This document shows positions 1 to 8,322 of a stretch of DNA of 64,000 nucleotides, piece after piece. This stretch comes from Cognatundibacterium griseum (GTDB lineage: Bacteria > Pseudomonadota > Gammaproteobacteria > Burkholderiales > Burkholderiaceae_D), in the NCBI RefSeq assembly GCF_014284195.1, contig NZ_JACOGC010000003.1, forward strand, positions 124,001-188,000, read 5' to 3'. The notes beneath the pieces are model-generated. The model was not told the DNA's origin and searched no databases. It saw only the letters and a list, made by a program, of their open reading frames with translations. A program made the position numbers and the translations under genes. How positions within the stretch are numbered: position 1 is the first letter of the stretch; the number at the start of each line of letters is the position of its first letter.

Positions 1-116
1 AAACAGGCATCTCCCTGACCAGCTCGCCCCAGACCGGTGCGATTCGTGAAATTGCCGTCATCGCCATCGGCCGCAATGGCATGGAAAGTCAGGCAACAAG
101 ACTCTCCCTTCCCTGA
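1..116 (+). CDS. 3' end of an unidentified protein (cut by window edge)
   Basis: An open frame enters from the left edge (first full codon at base 3) and stops with TGA at 114-116, giving 37 C-terminal residues that end in ATRLSLP. A strong terminator begins 5 bases after the stop, which supports a real gene ending here. The fragment is too short to identify. A small secreted or pilin-like domain would fit its composition, but that is a guess. Confidence 0.4.
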   Translation, partial: TGISLTSSPQTGAIREIAVIAIGRNGMESQATRLSLP

Positions 117-120
117 CCCG

Positions 121-155
121 GTGCGGCATGATACGCCGCACTATGTGGTTTTTTT
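121..155 (+). terminator. Rho-independent terminator of the left-edge gene
   Basis: A perfect 7-bp stem (GTGCGGC / GCCGCAC) with a 7-nt loop is followed a few bases later by a run of eight T. It lies directly after the stop codon of the partial gene. Confidence 0.7.
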
Positions 156-294
156 GATTGCCGGGACGCCTGTTCCTGCAATCAAAACAGCATGCCTCTC
201 TTCTGCTCCGGCCACGGACAACACCGTCACCACTGCAGCTGGCGACGATGTGTAACAAACCATATCTTTAAGTTATCATCTGAGTAAAAATTTT

Positions 295-314
295 CATTTG
301 TCACCTGACAAGTG
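295..314. promoter_or_regulatory. Palindromic candidate operator
   Basis: CATTTGTCACCTGACAAGTG has arms TTGTCA/TGACAA around a 2-bp centre, extended by CA/TG after one mismatch. It sits about 150 bp upstream of the receptor start in AT-rich DNA, as expected for a repressor or activator site. The binding protein is unknown. Confidence 0.45.
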
Positions 315-466
315 AAAACTCTAGTCTCAATCTGGAAGTGCATATTGTTATAACCATTTAATGCGATTGCAGCCTGTCCAGACTGGTGCAAAAAAAAATC
401 CTGATAACAAATCCCGCCAGCACAGCCGCGCCCGCGGGAAACAACATATGACATGAGGAGAACACA

Positions 467-3307
467 GTGAAATTGAAAACGATTGCCCATTGCATTGCCA
501 TCATCGGTCTGGCCAACGGAGTTGCAGCCTGGGCACAGGAAAAAAACAATGACAGCACAGCTCCACAGCGGGTAGAAATCACCGGCAGCAGCATCAAACG
601 CATCGCTGCCGAAGGCGCCCTGCCGGTCGAGGTGATTACCCGCAAACAGCTCGAAGCTGCCGGCATCGTGACCGCGGAACAACTGATCTCCACACTCAAT
701 ATCAATGGCAACGGTTCGGACAATCTCGCCAGTAATGCAGACGTCACGTCTGGTGCGCAACGCGGCAATAACGGTGCCACCTCAGCCAATCTGCGCGGTC
801 AGGGTTCGGACAGCACACTGGTATTGCTGAATGGCCGCCGCATTGCCACTCATGGTATGAAAGGTTCGGCAGTCGATCTGAACTCGATCCCGATGGCAGC
901 AGTCGAGCGCGTCGAAGTGCTGAAAGACGGCGCATCCGCGATCTACGGTACGGATGCGATTGGCGGTGTGATCAATTTCATCCTGCGTAAAAATTACACC
1001 GGACTGGAAGCCCAGGCATTCACCGATCTGACACAGCAAAGCGGTGGTGATATTCACCGCGTGTCCGTCGTTGGCGGCTTCGGCAATCTGGACAGCGATG
1101 GCTACAATGTGCTGCTGACCGGCACCCACAGCGAAAACCAGGCGCTGCGCGGCAATCAGCGCTCGTTTGTAAATACCTTCCAGCCAGACCGCGGCCTGTC
1201 GGTCGATACGCGCGGCACACCGTTTGCAACGGTATTTGCCACTTCGCTGGCCAACACCATCATGAGCAGCAAGAGCAATACCGGCCCGGTTTATCCCGGC
1301 ACCACGCAAGCCATGAATGCCATCAACGTGCTGAACCTGCCGGGCGGCGCGGGCTGCGGATCAGTGGACGGCATGGCCGCTTATGACTATAAAATCTGGG
1401 ATGTCGCCTCTTCCAAATATGCCTGCGCCTGGGACACCGGCCGGGCTGCCGTTTTGCAGCAACCTGTCACGAACGATAATTTTGTTTCACGGGCGACCTT
1501 CAAAATCGGCGAACACCAGCTGTTTGCCGAACTGGTCGGCTCCCGTGTGGAAGTCGCCAAGAGCTTCTCACCAAATCAGGTTTCCCCCGGCTCGAACTTC
1601 CCGGCTTCGTCCTTCTATCCGAAAACCGGTGCCGCCTATGACTCAGTGTTCAATGCCATTGCCGCCGTATTCCCCAGCATCAAATCCAACTATGGATTAC
1701 CGATTGCCTACCGCTGGCGCTGCATGGAATGCGGTAACCGGGAAATTTCCACCAAAACCGATGCGGCACGCCTGCAACTCGGCGCGGACGGCCAGATCGG
1801 CAAATGGGATTACCGTGTCGGCCTGTCGCGCGCCTACAGTGAATCGCAATCCACGCTGGGCAATGGTTATAACTACACCGTCGCACTGGCCAACGCACTC
1901 GGCAGCGGCATCATCAATCCTTTCCTGATGCCGGGGCAAAAACAAAGTCAGGCAGCAATGGATCTGATCGCCAGCACATCTGCCAAAGGCGTTGTGCTGT
2001 ATGGCGGAAAAACCACGCTGACCCAGGCGGATGCCGCGGTATCCGGTGAGATTTTTAAATTGCCGGCAGGTGCCGTGATGGCTGCGATCGGCACCGATCT
2101 GCGCAAAGAAGAATATGCATTTAACGGTGATGCCCGTGCCGCCAGTGCGCGTCCGGCTATCCTGAACGCACCGTTCGACGATGCCAATGCACTACCGTCG
2201 GTCAGCCGCGATATTCGCGCCCTATATGCCGAGTTCCTGGTGCCGGTCACCAAGTCACTGGAAGTCACGCTTGCCGGCAGACAGGATCATTACAGCGGCT
2301 TCGGCAACACCTTCAATCCGAAAGTGGCTTTCCGTTTCACGCCGGCAGAACAACTGCTGTTCCGCGGCTCTTACAATACCGGCTTTCGCGCGCCATCGTT
2401 CAATCAGCTGTTTAACGGCGTCACCGAGTCGCCTTATTCCGGCAAGGATCTGGTTGATCCCGCGACCTGCCCGAGCCTGAAAGCAGACAGCACCAAACCC
2501 GGCTGCGGCGTCATCACACCCAATACCCTGACCGGCGGCAAACCGAATCTGGGACCGGAAACGGCCAAGCAGGGCAGCATCGGCGTGGTCTGGGCACCCA
2601 GCCGCAGCTTCAGCGCCAATATGGACTTGTGGGAAATCCGCAAAGAAAACACCATCACCTCGCTTGACCTGACGACCCTGCTGCAAAACTACAACCTGTT
2701 CCAAGCACAGTTTATCCGTGATGCCAGCGGCGCCATCGTGCAGATTGACCAGCGCTGGGTGAATGCAGGCTCCAGCATCACGCGGGGCATTGAGTTGGGT
2801 GCCAACGCCAATGGCGCTATCTGGAACGGAAAATGGACCGCAGCGATAGACGGCTCTTATCTGCTGGAGAAAAAATCACGCCCGAACGCCAATGCCCCTT
2901 ATGGCGCCAGCGAAGTCGGCCGTTTCATTTTCACCGGCGATCTCGGCCTGCGCTGGAAACACACTGCTTACGTCACGTACTCAGAAGGCAGCTGGACGAC
3001 GATGTTCTCGCAGATTTACCGGTCCGGCTACAAGGATCAGGTATTGCCGGGCGTGGCAAATGGTCTGGTCACGCCATCCAATTACAATCCGGATGTCAAA
3101 CCGTATTCGGTCTTCAATCTGAGCGTGTCCTACAGCGGCATTAAAAACATGACGCTGACCGGTGGCATCAAAAACCTGCTCAATACCGATCCGCCGTTTG
3201 CCATCACTTACGACAGCAATACCGGGGCCGGCAGCTCATGGGAACCTCGGGTCGCCGACCCGCGTGGCCGCTCATTCACGCTGATGGCGAATTACAAGTT
3301 CATGTAA
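467..3307 (+). CDS. TonB-dependent outer-membrane receptor (946 aa)
   Basis: The product is an outer-membrane beta-barrel gated by a plug, importing an unknown substrate with TonB/ExbBD energy. The N-terminus is a signal peptide ending near AWAQ. The plug follows at about residues 35-170 with the typical run VLLNGRR, IPMAAVERVEVLKDG and SAIYGTDAIGGVINFI. The C-terminus ends in an aromatic beta-strand (NYKFM). At 946 aa it belongs to the large receptors often used for sugars or peptides. Translation starts at GTG, chosen because GAGGAG lies 6 bases upstream. It stands alone between terminators, with no transporter partner nearby, so the substrate cannot be named. Confidence 0.9.
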   Translation: MKLKTIAHCIAIIGLANGVAAWAQEKNNDSTAPQRVEITGSSIKRIAAEGALPVEVITRKQLEAAGIVTAEQLISTLNINGNGSDNLASNADVTSGAQRGNNGATSANLRGQGSDSTLVLLNGRRIATHGMKGSAVDLNSIPMAAVERVEVLKDGASAIYGTDAIGGVINFILRKNYTGLEAQAFTDLTQQSGGDIHRVSVVGGFGNLDSDGYNVLLTGTHSENQALRGNQRSFVNTFQPDRGLSVDTRGTPFATVFATSLANTIMSSKSNTGPVYPGTTQAMNAINVLNLPGGAGCGSVDGMAAYDYKIWDVASSKYACAWDTGRAAVLQQPVTNDNFVSRATFKIGEHQLFAELVGSRVEVAKSFSPNQVSPGSNFPASSFYPKTGAAYDSVFNAIAAVFPSIKSNYGLPIAYRWRCMECGNREISTKTDAARLQLGADGQIGKWDYRVGLSRAYSESQSTLGNGYNYTVALANALGSGIINPFLMPGQKQSQAAMDLIASTSAKGVVLYGGKTTLTQADAAVSGEIFKLPAGAVMAAIGTDLRKEEYAFNGDARAASARPAILNAPFDDANALPSVSRDIRALYAEFLVPVTKSLEVTLAGRQDHYSGFGNTFNPKVAFRFTPAEQLLFRGSYNTGFRAPSFNQLFNGVTESPYSGKDLVDPATCPSLKADSTKPGCGVITPNTLTGGKPNLGPETAKQGSIGVVWAPSRSFSANMDLWEIRKENTITSLDLTTLLQNYNLFQAQFIRDASGAIVQIDQRWVNAGSSITRGIELGANANGAIWNGKWTAAIDGSYLLEKKSRPNANAPYGASEVGRFIFTGDLGLRWKHTAYVTYSEGSWTTMFSQIYRSGYKDQVLPGVANGLVTPSNYNPDVKPYSVFNLSVSYSGIKNMTLTGGIKNLLNTDPPFAITYDSNTGAGSSWEPRVADPRGRSFTLMANYKFM

Positions 3308-3344
3308 CTCTTTCAGCGCCATCCGGCATATGTTGAAAGCAGCG

Positions 3345-3375
3345 CGGCAAGGAGAAATCCTTGCCGTTTTTTTTA
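3345..3375 (+). terminator. Rho-independent terminator after TonB receptor
   Basis: A perfect 9-bp stem (CGGCAAGGA / TCCTTGCCG) with a GAAA loop is followed by eight T. Confidence 0.85.
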
Positions 3376-3504
3376 TAATTTCTGAACCCACATCGCGTCA
3401 CCACCGCACAGGCAAGGTGGAAGTCCGCTGCCAACATAGCGAAAAGACATGATCCCGTCATGATCGCTTGCTAAACTCACGATGTTGTCTGTTTGCACCA
3501 ATTA

Positions 3505-3518
3505 TATTTGTCCAAATA
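3505..3518. promoter_or_regulatory. Candidate MarR-type operator
   Basis: TATTTGTCCAAATA is a perfect 6+6 inverted repeat with a 2-bp centre, lying 34 bp before the marR-family start and close to TATGCT, a possible -10 box. MarR proteins commonly repress their own promoter through such palindromes. Confidence 0.5.
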
Positions 3519-3551
3519 GATATGCTACACTAGCAGGATAGGAGGATTTGC

Positions 3552-4094
3552 ATGCCAAGAAAAGCTGTCACGCAAAAAAACCCGTCGGCCAATCTGTTAT
3601 CAGAGCAGGAAAATGCGCAGGGCACAGCGCCGGATTTACGTCTGGAAACGCTGAAAAAAATCCGGATCATGATCCGTGCAGCGCAACAGCATTCGCTCTG
3701 GATAGAAAAGCAGTGCGGCATCAATGGTGCCCAGTTGTGGATTATCCAGGAATTGCAAGAAGCAGCCGGTTTGCGGGTGGGTGAAATTGCGAAGCGTTTG
3801 TCCATTCACCAGACGACCACCAGCAATCTGCTCGATGGGCTGGTGAAAAAAGGATATGTGAATAAAGAGCGCGATCCGGAAGATCAGCGGGTGGTGAAAG
3901 TGCATCTGACCAGCCAGGGAAAATCTCTGCTGAAACGTGCACCGCAACCCGCCAGAGGTCTGCTGCCGGAAGCCATGCGGAAAATGAGTGATGACAGCAT
4001 CGCCAGCCTGCATGCGGGATTGCAGGAAATACTCGACAGCATGGATGCGCTGGATGAAGGATTCGCCCTGTTGCCACTACCCTTCACGATGTAG
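3552..4094 (+). CDS. MarR-family transcriptional regulator (180 aa)
   Basis: This is a winged-helix DNA-binding protein of the MarR family. A long basic or polar N-terminal extension of about 35 residues precedes the domain. The winged helix-turn-helix shows in GEIAKRLSIHQTTTSNLLDGLVKKGYV, and the family wing signature follows as RDPEDQRVVKVHLTSQGK. The start has an excellent ribosome site, GGAGG 6 bases ahead. A palindrome in its own promoter suggests autoregulation. The ligand and targets are unknown. The neighbours (a TonB receptor and Pal) are in separate transcription units. Confidence 0.88.
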   Translation: MPRKAVTQKNPSANLLSEQENAQGTAPDLRLETLKKIRIMIRAAQQHSLWIEKQCGINGAQLWIIQELQEAAGLRVGEIAKRLSIHQTTTSNLLDGLVKKGYVNKERDPEDQRVVKVHLTSQGKSLLKRAPQPARGLLPEAMRKMSDDSIASLHAGLQEILDSMDALDEGFALLPLPFTM

Positions 4095-4127
4095 GCAACA
4101 GCAAGGTATCAAGGTTTGCAGTAAAAA

Positions 4128-4160
4128 GTCACGACTGACTTGAGGGAATTCAGCCGTGAC
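4128..4160 (+). terminator. Terminator-like hairpin after marR gene
   Basis: GTCACG-a-CTGA pairs with TCAG-c-CGTGAC across an 11-nt loop. No long T-run follows, so it could equally be a leader structure of the next gene. Confidence 0.35.
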
Positions 4161-4223
4161 CTGTTCTGATAACGGTCAGAAATTGTTATTCCCCAAAACC
4201 AGATCCCAAAAGAGGAAATTTCC

Positions 4224-4751
4224 ATGCGCTCTATTTATCAGGTATCCACCATCAGCCTCGCCGCATTATTCATGGCAGCTTGCAGCTCGCCAGTGAAAGT
4301 CGCTGAACAGCCGGCAGCTCCTGTTGCCACCGTGGCAAAACCAGCACCGGACACACGTGCCGTTGCTCCGGTCACTGCACCAGTTGTCGACCCGCTGGAT
4401 GATCCGAAAAACATCCTGTCCAAGCGCAGCGTTTATTTCGACTTCGACAAATACAATGTGAAGCCTGAATTCAATGCGCTGGTCGAAGCACACGGCAAAT
4501 ACGTCAGCAGCAGCAAAACTAAAAAAGTCATGATTCAGGGTAATACTGACGAACGCGGCGGCAGCGAATACAACCTGGCGCTCGGCCAGAAGCGCGCTGA
4601 AGCAGTGCGTAAGGCAATGGTAATCTCCGGTGCGGCAGATGCCCAGCTGGAATCCGTCTCTTACGGTAAAGAAAAGCCAAAAGCAGCGGGTCACGATGAA
4701 GCAGCATGGGCAGAAAACCGCCGTGCAGACATCGTCTACGTCGCTAAGTAA
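4224..4751 (+). CDS. pal: Peptidoglycan-associated (Pal/OmpA-like) lipoprotein
   Basis: An outer-membrane lipoprotein whose C-terminal OmpA-like domain binds peptidoglycan. The signal peptide ends in lipobox FMAAC with Cys20, and an Ala/Pro-rich linker follows. The OmpA-like domain starts at about residue 70, with SVYFDFDKYNVK, the binding signature GNTDERGGSEYNLALGQKRA and the ending RRADIVYVAK. Its length is normal for Pal. Here it is not next to tolQRAB, so it may be a second Pal paralogue rather than the Tol-system copy. The start is preceded by AGAGGAAATTTCC. Confidence 0.88.
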   Translation: MRSIYQVSTISLAALFMAACSSPVKVAEQPAAPVATVAKPAPDTRAVAPVTAPVVDPLDDPKNILSKRSVYFDFDKYNVKPEFNALVEAHGKYVSSSKTKKVMIQGNTDERGGSEYNLALGQKRAEAVRKAMVISGAADAQLESVSYGKEKPKAAGHDEAAWAENRRADIVYVAK

Positions 4752-4764
4752 TTCAGGAAACACC

Positions 4765-4787
4765 ATCGCGGCGCACGTCGCCGCGAT
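4765..4787 (+). terminator. GC-rich hairpin after pal
   Basis: A perfect 9-bp stem (ATCGCGGCG / CGCCGCGAT) with a 5-nt loop sits 13 bases after the stop. There is no T-run, so it may only be a weak terminator or a 3'-end stabiliser. Confidence 0.45.
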
Positions 4788-4806
4788 CGGCAACATTGCC
4801 CCATCA

Positions 4807-4828
4807 CCGGCCAACCGGCCAACCGGCC
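4807..4828. repeat. Short tandem repeat CCGGCCAA
   Basis: Almost three copies (8+8+6 bases) of CCGGCCAA occur between the converging pal and arsC genes. No function is apparent. Confidence 0.6.
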
Positions 4829-4868
4829 ATCAGCCCATTTTCAATGCGCAAATGGCGCATGAAAATAC

Positions 4869-5384
4869 TCATTCCACAGACACAGACTGCGCTTCCGGAT
4901 TAAACGCCGTGATCGCATGGTGAATCGCGTTTTTCTCCAGCATTGGCAAAGGTAATGCCACGAAATTGCTGACACAGCCCATGATTTGCCGGAACACGTG
5001 GTGAAAGGCGGCGCGCTGTGCTTCATCGCTGCCATCTGCCAACGCCGGATCAGCAAATTCCCAGTGCGCCGTCAATGGATGGCCTGGCCAGACCGGACAA
5101 ACCTCTCCCGCAGCATCGTCACAGACCGTGATAATAAAATCCATCTGCGGTGCATCAGCTGCGCTAAATTCATTCCAGCTTTTACTGCGCAGATTCTGCA
5201 AGGGATAAGTCGTCTCCCGAATTTGCTCAAGCGCCAGCGGATGCACCACACCAGTTGGAAAACTGCCGGCTGAAAATCCCCGGAACCGGCCATGTCCCAT
5301 CGTATTCATCAGCGCCTCTGCCATAATGCTGCGCGCTGAATTGCCGGTGCACAAAAACAATACGTTATAGACTCTGTCGCTCAT
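4869..5384 (-). CDS. arsC: Arsenate reductase ArsC (low-MW phosphatase type)
   Basis: A cytoplasmic enzyme that reduces arsenate to arsenite. It has the low-molecular-weight tyrosine-phosphatase fold: the P-loop CTGNSAR (Cys12 to Arg18, CX5R) follows the first strand YNVLFLC. Further conserved pieces are FSAGSFPTG and DFIITVCDDAAGEVCPVWPG. At 171 aa it is slightly longer than usual because of its C-terminal tail. No arsR, arsB or acr3 is visible next to it, so it is an isolated ars gene. Two palindromes upstream (5498-5538) may carry its regulation. The product could also be annotated as a protein-tyrosine phosphatase, but the TVCDDAAGEVCP segment favours ArsC. Confidence 0.87.
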   Translation of the reverse strand: MSDRVYNVLFLCTGNSARSIMAEALMNTMGHGRFRGFSAGSFPTGVVHPLALEQIRETTYPLQNLRSKSWNEFSAADAPQMDFIITVCDDAAGEVCPVWPGHPLTAHWEFADPALADGSDEAQRAAFHHVFRQIMGCVSNFVALPLPMLEKNAIHHAITAFNPEAQSVSVE

Positions 5385-5497
5385 TGCGTTCTCTTTTTTT
5401 TAATTGATTTTTTTACTCTGATCGGCATCTGGCCTCTGCACATCAGGTGCAAACGGATTTTGCAGAATCAGATTCTGTCCAGCGTGATCAGGCTGGC

Positions 5498-5517
5498 TAT
5501 TTCTGATATTAGAAATA
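5498..5517. promoter_or_regulatory. Palindrome upstream of arsC
   Basis: TATTTCT and AGAAATA arms flank a 6-bp AT-rich centre, 18 of 20 bases symmetric, 114-133 bp before arsC. Size and position fit a dimeric repressor such as ArsR, though no arsR is present locally. Confidence 0.45.
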
Positions 5518-5519
5518 AT

Positions 5520-5538
5520 TTACGTACTTGTCACGTAA
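5520..5538. promoter_or_regulatory. Second palindrome upstream of arsC
   Basis: TTACGT and ACGTAA are exact inverted repeats separated by 7 bp, two bases from the previous palindrome. The pair may form one compound control site. Confidence 0.4.
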
Positions 5539-5603
5539 TGATTGCGTGAAGCAGCACGGCTATTCTCTACAGCGATGGTGATCGCAACCGCCGCAGCCGG
5601 TTT

Positions 5604-6182
5604 TCAATCAGCGTTTTCAGCCAGCATCTGTTCCAGCCCGGCCTCCCCGATCAAGACAGCGGTTCCGGGGCCGATCCGTTCGAACAGGGTAATAATATCT
5701 GTCGAACGCATACGGATACAGCCGTAGCTGGCCGGAGTGCCAAGCAGGCTTTCCTGCGGTGTGCCGTGGATACAGATGAAGCGTGTATACGCATTCCGGT
5801 TACGCTCTTCGGTGCCGCGCAACCACAAAATCCGGGTCACCACCGGATCACGGCCCGGTGCATCAATCCCCACGATTTCACCGGTCGGGATACGGTCTTT
5901 GAATACGGTTCCGGCTGGCATGCCGCCGCCGATTTTTTCCGCCACTTCCATCCTGCCAGCGGGTGTCATATAACTATCCGGCATATCACCGATCCCCCGC
6001 TGCGCCGTCGAAACAGGATAACGTGCGACAATCTTCCCTGCTTCCAATAACACCATCTGCTGTTCCGGTACGGAAATCAGTATCCGGTGACGCTGATCGC
6101 GCAACATCTCACCAGTATTCAACTGGCATGCAGAAAGGAAAACCGCCATCAGCAGCAACAGGAAGCAACGGGGACACCGCAT
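5604..6182 (-). CDS. L,D-transpeptidase (YkuD) lipoprotein
   Basis: A cell-envelope enzyme that forms or edits 3-3 cross-links in peptidoglycan, or attaches proteins to it. The signal peptide carries lipobox FLSAC (Cys19). The YkuD catalytic domain fills about residues 35-180, with catalytic His139 (CIHGTPQE) and nucleophile Cys155 in SYGCIRM. There is no separate binding domain, so this is a minimal member of the family at 192 aa. GGAGA lies 8 bases before the start. It is transcribed away from the adjacent murQ and opens a run of peptidoglycan genes that extends to 16.7 kb. Confidence 0.87.
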   Translation of the reverse strand: MRCPRCFLLLLMAVFLSACQLNTGEMLRDQRHRILISVPEQQMVLLEAGKIVARYPVSTAQRGIGDMPDSYMTPAGRMEVAEKIGGGMPAGTVFKDRIPTGEIVGIDAPGRDPVVTRILWLRGTEERNRNAYTRFICIHGTPQESLLGTPASYGCIRMRSTDIITLFERIGPGTAVLIGEAGLEQMLAENAD

Positions 6183-6358
6183 GGAATATTCTCCGGATCA
6201 GAAGATGGTGACGATACAGCATAACGAAGCGCCATCGCGCTGGCTAATGCTGATTTTCCGGCGTTGCATTACCTGCGGTTATGACTGCGTGATCAGCTTT
6301 CATTGGTTGACTGCCAGTCGCAACGTTAAGGTAAAAGGGTTTGACGGAGAAAAAGACC

Positions 6359-7294
6359 ATGCTGAATACGGAAACTCCCAGCAGCCTGCATACGGCACTG
6401 GACACCTACCCGACAGCGACGCTGACGGCGGTGCTGATCGATGATCAGTATCATGCGGTACAGGCAGTCCGTGCGGTAGCTGCCCGGATTGCCCAGGCCG
6501 TCGACGCTGCATTGCCACGGATACAGGCCGGTGGACGGCTGATTTATGCCGGTGCCGGCACATCGGGCAGGCTCGGTGTGCTCGATAGTGTGGAACTGCT
6601 GCCGACCTTTTCCTGGCCGAATGAACGCGCCATCGGCCTGCTGGCCGGCGGGCAGCAGGCGATGTTTATCGCCGTCGAAGGAGCCGAAGACAATACGGAA
6701 CAGGGTGCCGCAGATATCGCTCATCTGCACCCGCAAGCGGACGATGTGGTGCTGCTGATTGCTGCTTCCGGCACGACGCCATACGTTCTCGGTGCGCTGC
6801 ATGCTGCACGCGCCGCCGGTGCGCTGACCATCGGGCTGGCAAACAATCCCGCCACACCACTGCTGCTGACGGCGGATATCGGCATCGGACTCGATACCGG
6901 CAATGAACTGATTTCCGGCAGTACCCGATTAAAGGCCGGCACCGCCCAGAAAATAGCGCTGAACACGTTTTCCACCGCACTGATGGTGAAGCTGCACAAG
7001 GTTTATGGCAACCTGATGGTGGATGTGAAACCGACCAATGTAAAGCTGCTGCGCCGCACTGTCAGCCTCGCCATGCATGCGACAGGGCATGATGAGAAAA
7101 CCTGCCGCCGGATTCTGGAAGAATGCGATTTCCACGTCAAGACGGCCATCGTAGCGCTGCAGCGTCACATCAGCGTCAGCGCTGCCGGACAATTACTGGA
7201 ACAGCATCAGGGGGATGTGCGCAGTGCGCTGGAATCAGCCATTCCAGATGCGCCGCACATGCAACGTCGTGCGGATGAAAAGCTTTCACCGTAA
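6359..7294 (+). CDS. murQ: N-acetylmuramic acid 6-phosphate etherase MurQ
   Basis: A cytoplasmic enzyme of cell-wall recycling that cleaves the D-lactyl ether of MurNAc-6-phosphate, giving GlcNAc-6-phosphate and D-lactate. The SIS sugar-phosphate fold is plain: YAGAGTSGRLGVLDSVELLPTF at about residues 63-84, then VEGAED and LLIAASGTTPYVLGAL. The C-terminal region has the family segment NLMVDVKPTNVKL. ATG is chosen over an upstream in-frame TTG because ACGGAGA lies 8 bases before it. The substrate would come from the sugar kinase at 14.9 kb. A LysR regulator follows in the same direction. Confidence 0.93.
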   Translation: MLNTETPSSLHTALDTYPTATLTAVLIDDQYHAVQAVRAVAARIAQAVDAALPRIQAGGRLIYAGAGTSGRLGVLDSVELLPTFSWPNERAIGLLAGGQQAMFIAVEGAEDNTEQGAADIAHLHPQADDVVLLIAASGTTPYVLGALHAARAAGALTIGLANNPATPLLLTADIGIGLDTGNELISGSTRLKAGTAQKIALNTFSTALMVKLHKVYGNLMVDVKPTNVKLLRRTVSLAMHATGHDEKTCRRILEECDFHVKTAIVALQRHISVSAAGQLLEQHQGDVRSALESAIPDAPHMQRRADEKLSP

Positions 7295-7368
7295 CGTTCA
7301 CGGCAACAATCCGCGCTGCAGGTACAATCGCGGAACGGGCACACCTCATTTCAGCCATTCATGTCACC

Positions 7369-8277
7369 ATGCGATTACGCCACATTGAAGTTTTTCATGC
7401 AATCATGCAGGCGGGCACCATCAGCGGTGCCGCACAGTTACTGAATATTTCCCAGCCTGCCGCCACCAAGGTATTACAGCATTGCGAACTGCAACTCGGC
7501 CTGAAACTGTTTGAGCGCATCAAAGGTAAACTGCATCCGACACCGGAAGCACATCAGCTGTTTATCGAAGTCGATAAGCTCAACCGCGATCTGCAGTCGG
7601 TGCGCCGCCTTGCCAATAATCTCAAGAACCATCCGGATGAAGCGGTAAGGCTGGCATCGACACCCACCTTGTCGGTAACGGTGATTCCGGCTGCCCTGGC
7701 CGCATGGCGCGCCAGATTTCCGCAAATTCACTGCACGCTCGCAACTCATCACACCAGCGATATGGTCAATGCCTTGCTGCTTGGCGATGTGGATTTTGCG
7801 TTTTCCCTCTACGATCCGTGCCATCCGAATCTGGCTTCTGAGCCGCTGGTACGCGGCAGCATGACGGCGATCGCACCGATGGGCAGCTGGTCGCGCATGC
7901 TGGACAATCAGCCGCTGCCAGTCGCCGACTTGCCGAAAAACCTGATTACGCTTGATCTGGACGATCATCTGGTCAGCCGCGTCATGGATACCTGCGAAGA
8001 ACAAGGCATCCGCTTTAATTCCTATACCGAGGTGCAGACTTATGTACTGGCGCGCACACTGGTCGAGCTGGGCGCTGGCGCAGCGGTGATCGATCCGTTT
8101 ACTGCCGCCACTGCCAATCACGACAAAGTACAATGCCGCCCGATGTCGCCACAGGTGCCTGTCGATTTATTTTTGCTGACTAAAAAATCGACTCCTCTGT
8201 CCCGTTCAGCCCGCGCATTTGTCGACTGCGTGCAGATGGCAGGCAGCGACTGCATCGCCAGAACAGGCGGAGAATAA
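7369..8277 (+). CDS. LysR-family regulator beside murQ
   Basis: A LysR-type transcriptional regulator of standard length (302 aa). The N-terminal winged HTH occupies residues 1-60 (MRLRHIEVFHAIMQAGTISG, then LLNISQPAATKVLQHCE and LFERIKG). The substrate-binding-like effector domain covers about 90-295. It lies 74 bp after murQ in the same orientation and faces the end of the leftward peptidoglycan operon. From position I infer that it controls the muropeptide genes around it, but no target site was identified. Confidence 0.88.
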   Translation: MRLRHIEVFHAIMQAGTISGAAQLLNISQPAATKVLQHCELQLGLKLFERIKGKLHPTPEAHQLFIEVDKLNRDLQSVRRLANNLKNHPDEAVRLASTPTLSVTVIPAALAAWRARFPQIHCTLATHHTSDMVNALLLGDVDFAFSLYDPCHPNLASEPLVRGSMTAIAPMGSWSRMLDNQPLPVADLPKNLITLDLDDHLVSRVMDTCEEQGIRFNSYTEVQTYVLARTLVELGAGAAVIDPFTAATANHDKVQCRPMSPQVPVDLFLLTKKSTPLSRSARAFVDCVQMAGSDCIARTGGE

Positions 8278-8322
8278 TCCATCCAGCCCGTACTGCCGGT
8301 ACCGCAGTAAACCTGCCCGTCT

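Larger units (their letters stand above)
117..466. other. Intergenic region upstream of the first TonB receptor
   Basis: About 350 bases without a supported gene. It holds the terminator at its left end, a 20-bp near-perfect palindrome (295-314) in an AT-rich stretch, and the GAGGAG ribosome-binding site just before the receptor start. No clear -35/-10 pair could be fixed by eye. Confidence 0.5.
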
